Assembly: GCF_014268655.2 (NCBI RefSeq)
Contig: NZ_JABWQX020000001.1
Location: 3,750,001 to 3,814,000, forward strand
Direction of reading: 5' to 3'
Origin: Pseudomonas marvdashtae
GTDB lineage: Bacteria; Pseudomonadota; Gammaproteobacteria; Pseudomonadales; Pseudomonadaceae
DNA length: 64,000 bases
Shown: positions 41,795-50,950 of the stretch, piece after piece
How positions within the stretch are numbered: position 1 is the first letter of the stretch
Layout of the letters: each line of letters begins with the position of its first letter
Program-made: the position numbers and the translations under genes
The notes under the pieces: generated by a model
The model's database searches: none
Seen by the model: the letters and a program-made list of their open reading frames with translations, nothing else
What the model was told of the DNA's origin: nothing

Positions 41795-43210
41795 ATGAGC
41801 AACCAGATTCCGGTACATGACGTTACCCCGCCTGCCAAGGACGCCAACAAAAGCGTCGACCTGTATGCCTCTCGGGAAAAAATCTACACCCGCGCCTTCA
41901 CGGGCCTGTTCCGTAACCTGCGAATGGTTGGCGGGGCCTTATTGTTCCTGCTGTATTTCGGTACGGTCTGGTTGAGCTGGGGTGGCCACCAGGCCGTCTG
42001 GTGGAACCTGCCGGAACGCAAATTCTTTATTTTTGGCGCCACCTTCTGGCCCCAGGATTTCATCCTGCTGTCCGGGCTGCTGATCATCGCCGCCTTCGGC
42101 CTGTTTTTCATCACCGTGTATGCCGGACGAGTCTGGTGCGGCTATACCTGCCCGCAGAGCGTATGGACCTGGATCTTCATGTGGTGCGAAAAAGTCACCG
42201 AAGGCGACCGCAACCAGCGCATCAAGCTCGACAAGGCGCCCATGAGCGCCAACAAAATCGCACGCAAGTTCGCCAAGCACAGCCTGTGGCTGCTGATCGG
42301 TTTCGTCACCGGCATGACGTTCGTCGGTTACTTCACCCCCATCCGCGAACTGGTGTTCCAGTTCTTTACCGGCGAGGCCGATGGTTGGTCGTACTTCTGG
42401 GTCGGCTTCTTCACCCTCGCCACTTATGGCAATGCCGGCTGGCTGCGCGAACAAGTGTGCATCTACATGTGTCCCTACGCCCGCTTCCAAAGCGTGATGT
42501 TCGACAAGGACACCCTGATCGTTTCCTATGACCCGCGTCGCGGCGAAAGCCGCGGCCCGCGCAAAAAAGGCATCGACTACAAGGCGCTGGGCCTGGGGGA
42601 TTGCATCGATTGCACCATGTGCGTCCAGGTCTGCCCCACCGGTATCGACATTCGCGACGGCCTGCAGGTCGAGTGCATCGGCTGCGCGGCCTGTATCGAT
42701 GCCTGCGACAACATCATGGACAAGATGGATTATCCTCGCGGCCTGATCAGCTACACCACCGAACACAACCTTTCGGGCCAGAAAACCAATAAACTTCGCC
42801 CGCGCCTGATCGGTTATGCCTTGGTGCTGCTGGCCATGATCAGCCTGCTGGTGACGGCGTTCTTCATGCGCTCGCTGGTGGGTTTCGACGTCAGCAAGGA
42901 CCGCGTGCTGTATCGCGAAAACGCCGAAGGCCGGATCGAGAACGTCTACAGCCTGAAAATCATGAACAAGGACCAACGCGACCATACGTACATTCTGGAA
43001 GCCGCCGGCCTGCCCGATCTCAAGCTGCAAGGGCGCCGGGAAATCAAGGTGGCCGCCGGCGAGATCCTCAGCCAGCCGGTTGAATTATCCAGCGCACCGG
43101 AACAGCTGCCATCGAGTACCAACGAGGTGACATTCATCCTCAAAGATGCCGATGACGACAGCGTCCATGTTGAAGCCAAGAGCCGGTTCATCGGCCCACA
43201 GACTCGTTGA
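41795..43210 (+). CDS. ccoG: cbb3 oxidase accessory protein CcoG (FixG)
   Basis: A 471-residue membrane protein. About five helices (40-340) surround Cys motifs WCGYTCPQSVW and CIYMCPYARF. A dicluster ferredoxin segment follows (CIDCTMCVQVCPTGI and CIGCAACIDACDN, about 265-310). The C-terminal part is an Ig-like periplasmic domain. CcoG is reported to reduce Cu(II) for cbb3 assembly. The ATG at 41795 matches the known start; MQL upstream is in frame but lacks support. ccoH starts 11 bases after the stop. Confidence 0.95.
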   Translation: MSNQIPVHDVTPPAKDANKSVDLYASREKIYTRAFTGLFRNLRMVGGALLFLLYFGTVWLSWGGHQAVWWNLPERKFFIFGATFWPQDFILLSGLLIIAAFGLFFITVYAGRVWCGYTCPQSVWTWIFMWCEKVTEGDRNQRIKLDKAPMSANKIARKFAKHSLWLLIGFVTGMTFVGYFTPIRELVFQFFTGEADGWSYFWVGFFTLATYGNAGWLREQVCIYMCPYARFQSVMFDKDTLIVSYDPRRGESRGPRKKGIDYKALGLGDCIDCTMCVQVCPTGIDIRDGLQVECIGCAACIDACDNIMDKMDYPRGLISYTTEHNLSGQKTNKLRPRLIGYALVLLAMISLLVTAFFMRSLVGFDVSKDRVLYRENAEGRIENVYSLKIMNKDQRDHTYILEAAGLPDLKLQGRREIKVAAGEILSQPVELSSAPEQLPSSTNEVTFILKDADDDSVHVEAKSRFIGPQTR

Positions 43211-43221
43211 GAGAAATGAAC

Positions 43222-43761
43222 ATGCCTGCAGCAACCGCCACCAGCCCTTGGTACAAGCACCTCTGGCCGTGGATCATCATTGCGATCCTGACCTGTTCAG
43301 TGACACTGAGCCTGACCATGGTGACCATCGCCGTGAAGAACCCGGACAACTTGGTCAACGACAACTATTACGAAGCCGGCAAGGGCATCAACCGCTCGCT
43401 GGAGCGAGAGTTACTGGCCCAGACACTGCAACTGCACGCCAACGTGCAACTGGACGATGTGACCGGCGAAGTGGACCTGCGCCTGAACGGCAACAGTCGC
43501 CCCCAGACCCTGGAACTGAGCCTGATCTCGCCAACCCAGCCGGAGAAGGATCGCAAGGTCGTCCTGACCCGCAACGACAGCGAGCCGGGGCGCTACGTCG
43601 GCCAGTTGACGGACAAGATCGAAGGCCGGCGTTTTGTCGAATTGCTAGGCGTGGAGAGCGACCAGACCTGGCGCCTGTTCGAAGAAGAACAGATCAGCCA
43701 CGACCAGGCCATCCTGCTTGGCGATGAGCCATTGCAAGGCGCTGAAGACCTGAAGAAGTAA
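43222..43761 (+). CDS. ccoH: FixH-family cbb3 assembly protein CcoH
   Basis: A 179-residue protein with one N-terminal membrane helix (WPWIIIAILTCSVTLSLTMVTIAV) and a periplasmic FixH domain (NDNYYEAGKGINRSLERE). It is needed for stable assembly of cbb3 oxidase. GAGAGA seven bases upstream supports the ATG at 43222; another ATG lies at 43216. A large palindromic repeat separates it from ccoI. Confidence 0.92.
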   Translation: MPAATATSPWYKHLWPWIIIAILTCSVTLSLTMVTIAVKNPDNLVNDNYYEAGKGINRSLERELLAQTLQLHANVQLDDVTGEVDLRLNGNSRPQTLELSLISPTQPEKDRKVVLTRNDSEPGRYVGQLTDKIEGRRFVELLGVESDQTWRLFEEEQISHDQAILLGDEPLQGAEDLKK

Positions 43762-43772
43762 GCCGATCCATC

Positions 43773-43884
43773 TGATCGTTCCCACGCTCCGCGTGGGAAC
43801 GCAGCCCGGGACGCTCTGCGTCCCTTCTAAGCGTGACGCGGAGCGTCACAGGATGCATTCCCACGCAAAGCGTGGGAACGATCA
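43773..43884. repeat. 112-bp palindromic repeat array between ccoH and ccoI
   Basis: The outer ends TGATCGTTCCCACGC (43773-43787) and GCGTGGGAACGATCA (43870-43884) are perfect inverted repeats. Inside are four hairpins: CGTTCCCACG/CGTGGGAACG, GGGACG/CGTCCC, GTGACGC/GCGTCAC and TTCCCACGC/GCGTGGGAA. A half unit with the same text is at 60204-60217. It is a dispersed element of fluorescent pseudomonads, from memory of similar sequences. Confidence 0.92.
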
Positions 43885-43909
43885 TTGGACAACGTTCTGT
43901 GAACACGCA

Positions 43910-46360
43910 ATGACCACTCCACAGCCCTGCTATCACTGCGCCCTGCCAGTTCCCCCTGGCAGTCGCTTCACCGCGACTGTCCTGGGCGAGACTCGCGAGC
44001 TGTGCTGCCCAGGCTGCCAGGCCGTGGCCGAGGCGATCGTCGCCGGCGGCCTGGAAGGTTATTACCAGCATCGCAGCGAAGCGTCGGCCAATCCCCAGAC
44101 CCTGCCGGTGCAGCTGACTGAAGAACTGGCGCTGTACGATCGCGCGGACGTTCAGCAATCGTTCGTTCGCCATGACGGCGAGCTGGCCGAGACCACCCTG
44201 CTCATGGAAGGCATCAGCTGCGCCGCCTGCGGCTGGTTGATCGAAAAACAACTGCGCAGCCTGCCGGCCGTGGCCGAGGCGCGATTGAACCTGTCCAACC
44301 ACCGCTTGCACGTCCGCTGGGCCGACGGGCAACTGCCGCTGAGCACGCTGCTCGCCGAGCTGCGCCAGATCGGCTACGCCGCCCATCCGTACCAGGCCGA
44401 CCAAGCCTGCGAACAGCTCGCCGCGCAGAATCGCCTGGCCCTGCGCCAGTTGGGCGTGGCCGGATTGCTGTGGTTCCAAGCCATGATGGCGACCATGGCC
44501 ACCTGGCCGGAATTCAACATCGACCTGAGCCCGGAGATGCACACCATCCTGCGCTGGGTTGCGCTGTTCCTCACCACCCCCATCGTCTTCTACAGCTGCG
44601 CGCCGTTTTTCAAAGGTGCCATGCGCGACCTGCGCACCCGGCACCTGACCATGGACGTTTCAGTGTCCCTGGCCATTGGCGGCGCCTATATAGCCGGCAT
44701 CTGGACCGCCATCACCGGGACCGGCGAGCTGTATTTCGATGCCGTCGGCATGTTCGCCTTGTTCCTGCTCGCCGGCCGCTACCTGGAGCGCCGCGCCCGC
44801 GAACGCACCGCCGCCGCCACCGCACAGCTGGTCAATCTGCTGCCGGCTTCGTGCCTGCGTCTGGAGGACAGCGGCCAGAGTGAACGCATCCTGCTCAGCG
44901 AATTGCGCACCGGCGACCGGGTATTGGTGCATCCTGGCGCGGTGCTGCCGGCCGATGGCAGGATCCTCGACGGCCAGTCCAGCATCGACGAATCGCTGCT
45001 GACCGGCGAATACCTGCCTCAACCTCGCCGGGTGGGCGACACAGTCACCGCTGGCACGCTGAATGTCGAAGGTGCCTTGACGGTAGAGGTGCTGGCCCTT
45101 GGGCAGGACACCCGGTTATCGGCCATCGTGCGGTTGCTGGACCGGGCCCAGGCCGAGAAGCCACGACTGGCCCAAGTCGCCGACCGTGCCGCCCAGTGGT
45201 TCTTGCTGTTCTCTCTGGTCGCCGCTGCCGTCATCGGATTGGTGTGGTGGCAACTGGATGCCGCTCGCGCATTCTGGATTGTCCTCGCGATGCTGGTCGC
45301 GACCTGCCCTTGCGCGCTGTCCCTGGCGACGCCGACCGCCCTGACCGCCGCTACCGGCACCCTGCACAAACTCGGCCTGCTACTGACGCGCGGTCATGTG
45401 TTGGAAGGCCTGAACCAGATCGACACGGTGATTTTCGACAAGACCGGCACCCTCACCGAAGGTCGCCTGGCGTTGCGCGCGATCCGAACACTCGGGGCAC
45501 TCGACAGCGACCAATGCCTGGCCCTGGCCGCCGCCTTGGAAAACCGCTCCGAACACCCTATCGCCAGGGCTTTCGGCCGTGCGCCATTGGCCGCCGAGCA
45601 TGTTCAAAGCACTCCCGGGTTGGGACTCGAAGGCGTGGTGGGCGAACAATCCCTGCGTATCGGCCATCCCAGCTTTGTCTGCGAACTGAGCGGCGCCGCA
45701 GTGCCGGTGATGCCAGACGAACCTGGGCAATGGCTGTTGCTGGGCGATGAGTTCGGCCCGCTGGCCTGGTTTGTCCTCGATGATCGCTTGCGTGCGGACG
45801 CGCCGGCCCTGCTGGCGGCGTGCAAGGCCCGGGGCTGGCGAACCTTGCTGTTGTCGGGCGACAGCTCGCCAATGGTTGCCAGCGTCGCCGCCGAACTGGG
45901 CATCGATGAAGCCCGCGGCGGCCTACGCCCGGACGACAAGCTGGCGGTGCTCCAGCAATTGCACCAGCAAGGCCATAAAGTGCTGATGCTTGGCGACGGC
46001 GTGAACGACGTCCCGGTGCTGGCGGCCGCGGACATCAGCGTCGCGATGGGCTCGGCCACCGACCTGGCCAAGACCAGCGCTGACGCGGTCCTGTTGTCCA
46101 ACCGCCTCGGCGCCCTGATTCACGCCTTCAGCCTGGCCCGGCGCACCCGTCGGGTGATCATCGAGAACCTGCTCTGGGCCGGGTTGTACAATGGCCTCAT
46201 GTTGCCGTTCGCCGCCCTCGGTTGGATTACGCCGGTGTGGGCCGCGGTCGGCATGTCCATCAGCTCGTTGACGGTGGTGTTGAATGCGCTGAGGCTGACC
46301 CGCCAACCCAAGGCGCAGGTGTTCGACGCCACGCCCGATACCCGTCCGCTGCCGGCCTGA
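43910..46360 (+). CDS. ccoI: Copper-exporting P-type ATPase CcoI (FixI)
   Basis: An 816-residue P1B-type ATPase that supplies copper for cbb3 oxidase. The N-terminus has a Cys motif (CYHC, CCPGCQAVAEAI) and a heavy-metal domain (GISCAACGWLIEK). Eight membrane helices include CPC (ATCPCALSLATPT). The phosphorylation site is FDKTGTLTEG, with TGE in LTGEYLP, HP in SEHPIARAFG and GDGVNDVPVL. The start at ATG 43910 lacks a clear ribosome site because the palindromic array ends 25 bases before. ccoS follows after 24 bases. Confidence 0.96.
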   Translation: MTTPQPCYHCALPVPPGSRFTATVLGETRELCCPGCQAVAEAIVAGGLEGYYQHRSEASANPQTLPVQLTEELALYDRADVQQSFVRHDGELAETTLLMEGISCAACGWLIEKQLRSLPAVAEARLNLSNHRLHVRWADGQLPLSTLLAELRQIGYAAHPYQADQACEQLAAQNRLALRQLGVAGLLWFQAMMATMATWPEFNIDLSPEMHTILRWVALFLTTPIVFYSCAPFFKGAMRDLRTRHLTMDVSVSLAIGGAYIAGIWTAITGTGELYFDAVGMFALFLLAGRYLERRARERTAAATAQLVNLLPASCLRLEDSGQSERILLSELRTGDRVLVHPGAVLPADGRILDGQSSIDESLLTGEYLPQPRRVGDTVTAGTLNVEGALTVEVLALGQDTRLSAIVRLLDRAQAEKPRLAQVADRAAQWFLLFSLVAAAVIGLVWWQLDAARAFWIVLAMLVATCPCALSLATPTALTAATGTLHKLGLLLTRGHVLEGLNQIDTVIFDKTGTLTEGRLALRAIRTLGALDSDQCLALAAALENRSEHPIARAFGRAPLAAEHVQSTPGLGLEGVVGEQSLRIGHPSFVCELSGAAVPVMPDEPGQWLLLGDEFGPLAWFVLDDRLRADAPALLAACKARGWRTLLLSGDSSPMVASVAAELGIDEARGGLRPDDKLAVLQQLHQQGHKVLMLGDGVNDVPVLAAADISVAMGSATDLAKTSADAVLLSNRLGALIHAFSLARRTRRVIIENLLWAGLYNGLMLPFAALGWITPVWAAVGMSISSLTVVLNALRLTRQPKAQVFDATPDTRPLPA

Positions 46361-46384
46361 GCCGCGCGGGCATGGAGTTCCGAC

Positions 46385-46603
46385 ATGCCAGCTCTCTACG
46401 TGATGATCCCGGCCGCGCTGCTGATCGTAGCCATCGCCGTCTACATCTTCTTCTGGGCCGTGGACAGCGGCCAATACGATGACCTCGACGGTCCGGCCCA
46501 TAGCATTCTGTTCGACGACCAGGACCCGAACCACAAGGCCGCCGTGGACGAGGCCAGCGGCGACGAGCGCAAACCGGACGACAAGGTCCCGCCCCATGCT
46601 TGA
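46385..46603 (+). CDS. ccoS: cbb3 oxidase assembly protein CcoS
   Basis: A 72-residue protein with one membrane helix (VMIPAALLIVAIAVYIFFWAV) followed by the typical GQYDDLDGPAHSILFDDQDP. CcoS is needed to insert the haem and copper cofactors into CcoN. Its end overlaps the next start by eight bases. Confidence 0.94.
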   Translation: MPALYVMIPAALLIVAIAVYIFFWAVDSGQYDDLDGPAHSILFDDQDPNHKAAVDEASGDERKPDDKVPPHA

Positions 46604-47279
46604 TCTGGCGCCCTTGCTGGTTTCGGCTGTTATCCTTGGTCTTTTGGGTGGTGGACATTGCCTGGGCATGTGCGGCGGGCTGATGGGCGCCCTGACCCTG
46701 GCGATTCCCAAGGAACAGCGCAGCCGGCGCTTTCGATTGTTGCTGGCCTACAACCTCGGACGAATCCTCAGTTACGCCACGGCCGGCTTGCTGATCGGCC
46801 TGGCCGGCTGGGCCGTGGCAAACAGCCCGGCGGCAATGGCCATGCGGGTGCTGGCCGGTCTGTTGCTGATCGCCATGGGCCTGTATCTGGCAGGTTGGTG
46901 GAGTGGCCTGACACGGATCGAAAGCGTTGGACGTGGCCTGTGGCGGCATATCCAACCCGTCGCCAATCGCCTGCTGCCGGTGTCGAGCCTGCCCCGGGCC
47001 CTGCTGCTCGGCGCGCTGTGGGGTTGGTTGCCGTGCGGGTTGGTCTACAGCACCCTGCTGTGGTCCGCCAGCCAAGGCAATGCGCTGGACAGCGCGTTAC
47101 TGATGCTCGCCTTTGGCCTGGGCACTTGGCCGGTGCTGCTCGCCACCGGCCTCGCCGCCGAACGCGTCACGGCATTGCTACGCAAACGCAGCGTGCGCAT
47201 GGCTGGCGGCTTGTTGGTGATTGTCTTCGGAATCTGGACGTTGCCAGGGCCGCATCAGCATTGGCTCATGGGGCATTGA
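46596..47279 (+). CDS. SafE/DsbD-like membrane protein of the cbb3 cluster
   Basis: A 227-residue protein with about six membrane helices. The motifs GGGHCLGMCGGLMGAL near the N-terminus and WGWLPCGLVYS in the middle are those of the sulfite exporter TauE/SafE (DsbD_2) family, with Cys and His placed for metal binding. It follows ccoS with overlapping codons, so a role in metal or thiol supply to the oxidase is probable, but this is inference. The start is the ATG within the ccoS end. Confidence 0.85.
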   Translation: MLDLAPLLVSAVILGLLGGGHCLGMCGGLMGALTLAIPKEQRSRRFRLLLAYNLGRILSYATAGLLIGLAGWAVANSPAAMAMRVLAGLLLIAMGLYLAGWWSGLTRIESVGRGLWRHIQPVANRLLPVSSLPRALLLGALWGWLPCGLVYSTLLWSASQGNALDSALLMLAFGLGTWPVLLATGLAAERVTALLRKRSVRMAGGLLVIVFGIWTLPGPHQHWLMGH

Positions 47280-47319
47280 TCCGGTTACACATCGATACGT
47301 TGGAAGCGCGCTTGCCCTG

Positions 47320-47361
47320 TTGACGCAAATCAACACGCTCCGTCCGCCGCCCCCATAAACT
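47320..47361 (+). promoter_or_regulatory. Anr-dependent promoter of hemN
   Basis: TTGACGCAAATCAA (47320-47333) is a perfect FNR/Anr box. TAAACT at 47356-47361 sits where a -10 should be for a box centred at -41.5, giving a start near 47368. hemN begins 28 bases downstream. Confidence 0.88.
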
Positions 47362-47395
47362 TTCAAGCATGCCAGCCTACCCGGGGAACGCCCGC

Positions 47396-48778
47396 ATGCT
47401 CGACGCCATTCGTTGGGACTCAGACCTGATCCGCCGCTATGACCTGGCGGGCCCGCGCTACACCTCGTACCCGACCGCGGCGCAGTTTGCCGGCCAAGTG
47501 GGCAGTTTCGATTTGCTCCACGCCCTGCGCGATAGCCGCAAAACGCTCAAGCCGCTGTCGCTGTACGTGCACGTGCCGTTCTGCGCCAATATTTGCTACT
47601 ACTGCGCCTGCAACAAAGTCATCACCAAGGATCGCGGCCGGGCCCATGTCTATCTGCAACGCCTGGAGCAGGAAATCCAACTGATCGGTTGCCACCTGGA
47701 CCCGGCCCAGCGCGTCGAACAGCTGCACTTGGGCGGCGGCACGCCAACCTTTCTCAGCCATGCCGAGTTGCGTCAGCTAATGGCCAAGCTGCGCAAACAC
47801 CTGAACCTGATGGACGACGATTCCGGCGACTACGGCATTGAAATAGACCCTCGGGAAGCCGACTGGTCGACCATGGGACTGCTGCGAGAGCTGGGCTTCA
47901 ACCGGGTCAGCATCGGCTTGCAGGACCTTGACCCAACCGTGCAGCGCGCCGTCAATCGCCTGCAAAGCCTGGAAGAAACCCGCGCCGTGGTCGAAGCCGC
48001 CCGGACCCTGCAGTTTCGTTCGATCAACATCGATTTGATTTACGGCTTGCCCAAGCAGACCCCGGACAACTTTGCTCGCACCGTCGAGGAAGTCATCAGC
48101 CTGCAACCCGACCGCCTGTCGGTGTTCAACTACGCCCACCTGCCGGAACGCTTCATGCCCCAGCGGCGCATCAACAGCCAGGACCTGCCGAACCCGCCCC
48201 AGAAACTGGCGATGCTGCAAGGCACCATCGAACAGCTGACCGCCGCCGGTTACCGTTACATCGGCATGGACCACTTCGCCCTGCCCGACGACGAGCTTGC
48301 AATTGCCCAGGAAGAAGCCACCTTGCAGCGCAACTTCCAGGGCTATACCACCCACGGTCATTGCGACCTGATCGGTCTCGGCGTGTCAGCCATCAGCCAG
48401 ATCGGCGACCTCTACTGCCAGAACAGCAGCGATTTGAACCATTACCAGAATACCCTGGCCGACGGGCAACTGGCGACCAGCCGCGGGCTGGTGTGCAACG
48501 CTGACGACCGGCTGCGACGGGCGGTGATCCAACAGCTGATCTGCCATTTCACGCTGGCGTTCGCCGAAATCGAGCATGCCTTCGACATCGATTTTTGCGA
48601 GTATTTCGCCTCGATATGGCCGCAACTAGGAGCAATGGCCGACGACGGGCTGATCGAATTGACGGATACGCACATCAAGGTATTACCCGCCGGGCGCTTG
48701 CTGGTGCGCTCGGTCTGCATGGTATTCGACGTGTACCTGGAGCATCAGAATCGACAGCGTTTTTCCCGCGTCATCTGA
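47396..48778 (+). CDS. hemN: Oxygen-independent coproporphyrinogen III oxidase
   Basis: A 460-residue radical-SAM enzyme. The cluster motif is CANICYYCAC (C-x3-C-x2-C plus one Cys, about residues 62-71). Downstream are HLGGGTPTFLS and the HemN C-terminal domain. It decarboxylates coproporphyrinogen III to protoporphyrinogen IX without oxygen, supplying haem for the cbb3 oxidases in low oxygen. The ATG at 47396 gives the family N-terminus; a start nine codons earlier would coincide with the predicted transcription start. A perfect Anr box precedes it. Confidence 0.96.
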   Translation: MLDAIRWDSDLIRRYDLAGPRYTSYPTAAQFAGQVGSFDLLHALRDSRKTLKPLSLYVHVPFCANICYYCACNKVITKDRGRAHVYLQRLEQEIQLIGCHLDPAQRVEQLHLGGGTPTFLSHAELRQLMAKLRKHLNLMDDDSGDYGIEIDPREADWSTMGLLRELGFNRVSIGLQDLDPTVQRAVNRLQSLEETRAVVEAARTLQFRSINIDLIYGLPKQTPDNFARTVEEVISLQPDRLSVFNYAHLPERFMPQRRINSQDLPNPPQKLAMLQGTIEQLTAAGYRYIGMDHFALPDDELAIAQEEATLQRNFQGYTTHGHCDLIGLGVSAISQIGDLYCQNSSDLNHYQNTLADGQLATSRGLVCNADDRLRRAVIQQLICHFTLAFAEIEHAFDIDFCEYFASIWPQLGAMADDGLIELTDTHIKVLPAGRLLVRSVCMVFDVYLEHQNRQRFSRVI

Positions 48779-48872
48779 GCGCGACAATTTGACGGTGATA
48801 CCGCGCTGGCCGGAGTTTGTGTGCTGAGTTACCCTTACGGCTTATGTGTGTTTTCCCACAAGGATTTAAGAA

Positions 48873-49607
48873 ATGTCCGAGCCAGTCAAATCGCGCGCTC
48901 ATAACCAGGCACACTGCAAGGACTGCAGCCTGGCCCCCCTGTGCCTGCCACTTTCGTTGAACTTGGAGGACATGGACGCGCTGGACGACATCGTCAAACG
49001 CGGACGTCCATTGAAGAAAGGCGAGTTCCTGTTTCGCCAGGGTGATGTTTTCAGTTCGGTCTATGCCGTACGCTCGGGCGCCTTGAAGACCTTCAACCTG
49101 AGCGACGGTGGCGAAGAGCAGCTCACGGGTTTCCACTTGCCCAGCGAACTGGTGGGCCTGTCGGGCATGGACACCGAGACCCACCCGGTCTCGGCCCAGG
49201 CGCTGGAAACCACCTCGGTCTGCGAAATTCCTTTTGACCGTCTCGACGAATTGTCCGTGCAACTGCCGCAACTGCGCCGTCAACTGATGCGAGTGATGAG
49301 CAGGGAGATCCGCGACGACCAGCAGATGATGCTGTTGCTCTCGAAGAAAACCGCCGACGAGCGCATCGCCACGTTTCTGGTCAACCTCTCGGCCCGCTTT
49401 CGTGCCCGCGGGTTCTCAGCCAATCAATTTCGCCTGAGCATGTCGCGCAACGAAATCGGCAACTACCTGGGCCTGGCGGTGGAAACCGTGTCTCGGGTGT
49501 TCACCCGTTTCCAGCAGAATGAATTGATCGCCGCCGAAGGCAAGGAAATCCATATTCTCGATCCGATCCAGCTTTGCGCCCTGGCGGGCGGCTCGGTAGA
49601 AGGCTGA
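48873..49607 (+). CDS. anr: Anaerobic transcriptional regulator Anr (FNR family)
   Basis: A 244-residue CRP/FNR regulator. Cys residues for the oxygen-labile 4Fe-4S cluster are in [11 protein letters not shown] (15, 18, 23) and SVCEIPF (about 112). The effector domain, dimer helix ([21 protein letters not shown]) and helix-turn-helix ([23 protein letters not shown]) are intact; E-x-x-S-R recognises TTGAT half-sites. It activates low-oxygen genes such as the neighbouring hemN and the cbb3 genes. Its start is 94 bases after hemN. No perfect box is seen before anr. Confidence 0.97.
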   Translation: MSEPVKSRAHNQAHCKDCSLAPLCLPLSLNLEDMDALDDIVKRGRPLKKGEFLFRQGDVFSSVYAVRSGALKTFNLSDGGEEQLTGFHLPSELVGLSGMDTETHPVSAQALETTSVCEIPFDRLDELSVQLPQLRRQLMRVMSREIRDDQQMMLLLSKKTADERIATFLVNLSARFRARGFSANQFRLSMSRNEIGNYLGLAVETVSRVFTRFQQNELIAAEGKEIHILDPIQLCALAGGSVEG

Positions 49608-49682
49608 TACACCTGGGCGGCTGAGGCTTTCGCCCCGCCGCGCTATACTGCGGCGTTTGCAGCCAGCCAGGACACTTCGACG

Positions 49683-50231
49683 ATGGTCTTCGACTCCTTC
49701 GACATCAAATCCCTGATACGCCCCGTTATCGACTTCCCCAAGCCCGGCGTGATCTTTCGCGACATTACTCCGTTGTTCCAGTCGCCCACCGCGCTGCGGC
49801 TGGTGATGGACAGCTTCGCCCATCGCTATGTCGAGGCCGGGTTCACGCATATCGGCGCGATGGATGCACGAGGCTTCCTGATTGGCTCGATCCTGGCCTA
49901 TCAGTTGAACAAGCCGCTGGTGCTGTTCCGCAAGCAAGGCAAGCTGCCGGCCGACGTATTGGCCGAGGGTTACCAGACCGAATACGGAGAGGCCTTCCTG
50001 GAAGTTCACGCCGACAGCCTGTGCGAGGGTGATTCGGTGGTGATGTTTGATGACCTGATCGCCACGGGCGGCACGCTGATCGCCGCCGCCAACCTGATCC
50101 ACCGCATGGGCGCGAAGGTCCATGAAGCGGCGGCGATAATCGATTTGCCAGAACTGCTCGGTTCCCAGCGCCTGGAAGACATGGGGATACCGACGTTCTG
50201 CCTGACGCAGTTTTCGCTCAGCGAACGATAA
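49683..50231 (+). CDS. apt: Adenine phosphoribosyltransferase
   Basis: A 182-residue type I phosphoribosyltransferase. The PRPP motif [13 protein letters not shown] (about 119-131) and the N-terminal [15 protein letters not shown] are diagnostic. It converts adenine and PRPP to AMP, salvaging adenine. CGCTATACT, a good -10, lies about 40 bases upstream. It is convergent with recR. Confidence 0.96.
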   Translation: MVFDSFDIKSLIRPVIDFPKPGVIFRDITPLFQSPTALRLVMDSFAHRYVEAGFTHIGAMDARGFLIGSILAYQLNKPLVLFRKQGKLPADVLAEGYQTEYGEAFLEVHADSLCEGDSVVMFDDLIATGGTLIAAANLIHRMGAKVHEAAAIIDLPELLGSQRLEDMGIPTFCLTQFSLSER

Positions 50232-50250
50232 TCGACGCCCCACGGTAGAA

Positions 50251-50281
50251 CGTGTGGAAGCGAGCCTGCTCGCTCCGCACG
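50251..50281. repeat. Palindrome between apt and recR
   Basis: An imperfect 14-bp stem with core AGCGAGC/GCTCGCT lies between the convergent apt and recR genes and touches the recR stop. No T tail is present; it looks like a degenerate REP used as a transcription end. Confidence 0.6.
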
Positions 50282-50884
50282 TTACAACGCGATCGGCTTG
50301 CGCCCGGCAAATGAATGCGCCAATGTCCCGCCATCCACCAACTCCAACTCACCGCCCAGGGGCACGCCGTGGGCGATGCGGGAGGCGACCAGGCCTTTGT
50401 TGCTCAGCAGTTGGGCGATGTAGTGGGCAGTGGCTTCGCCTTCGACCGTCGGGTTCGTGGCAAGGATGACTTCGGTAAACGTACCCGCCTCCTCGACCCG
50501 CGCCATCAGTTGCGGAATGCCAATGGCCTCCGGCCCTAGCCCATCGAGCGGCGATAAATGGCCCTTGAGCACGAAGTAGCGACCACGGAAACCGGTCTGC
50601 TCCACCGCGTACACGTCCATCGGCCCCTCCACCACGCAGAGCAGGCTGTCGTCCCGACGCGGGTCGGCGCATTGCGGACAAAGGTCGTCTTCCGTCAGGG
50701 TGCGGCACAAGCGGCAATGCCCTACCCCTTCCATCGCCTGGCTCAAGGCCTGGGCCAGACGTGAGCCGCCACTGCGATCACGCTCAAGCAACTGCAACGC
50801 CATACGCTGGGCGGTTTTCTGACCGACACCCGGCAAAGTTCGCAGGGCATCGATCAGTTGACGGATCAAAGGGCTGAAGCTCAT
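50282..50884 (-). CDS. recR: Recombination mediator RecR
   Basis: A 200-residue RecR. The helix-hairpin-helix ([17 protein letters not shown]), C4 zinc finger ([16 protein letters not shown], about 57-72) and Toprim domain ([12 protein letters not shown]) are in order. With RecO it loads RecA on gapped DNA. The start [10 protein letters not shown] is the family one, although six more codons precede it. In many bacteria recR follows dnaX-ybaB; here an oxidoreductase gene is interposed. Confidence 0.97.
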   Translation of the reverse strand: MSFSPLIRQLIDALRTLPGVGQKTAQRMALQLLERDRSGGSRLAQALSQAMEGVGHCRLCRTLTEDDLCPQCADPRRDDSLLCVVEGPMDVYAVEQTGFRGRYFVLKGHLSPLDGLGPEAIGIPQLMARVEEAGTFTEVILATNPTVEGEATAHYIAQLLSNKGLVASRIAHGVPLGGELELVDGGTLAHSFAGRKPIAL

Positions 50885-50950
50885 GGAGGAAACGTCCGAC
50901 ATAACAACGAGACGCGGTTTATACCCGCGCCTCCGATTAGCGTCAAATAC

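Noticed and set aside
48787..48802. Anr autoregulatory site before anr
   Set aside because: TTGACGGTGATACC has only one good half-site (ATACC instead of RTCAA).
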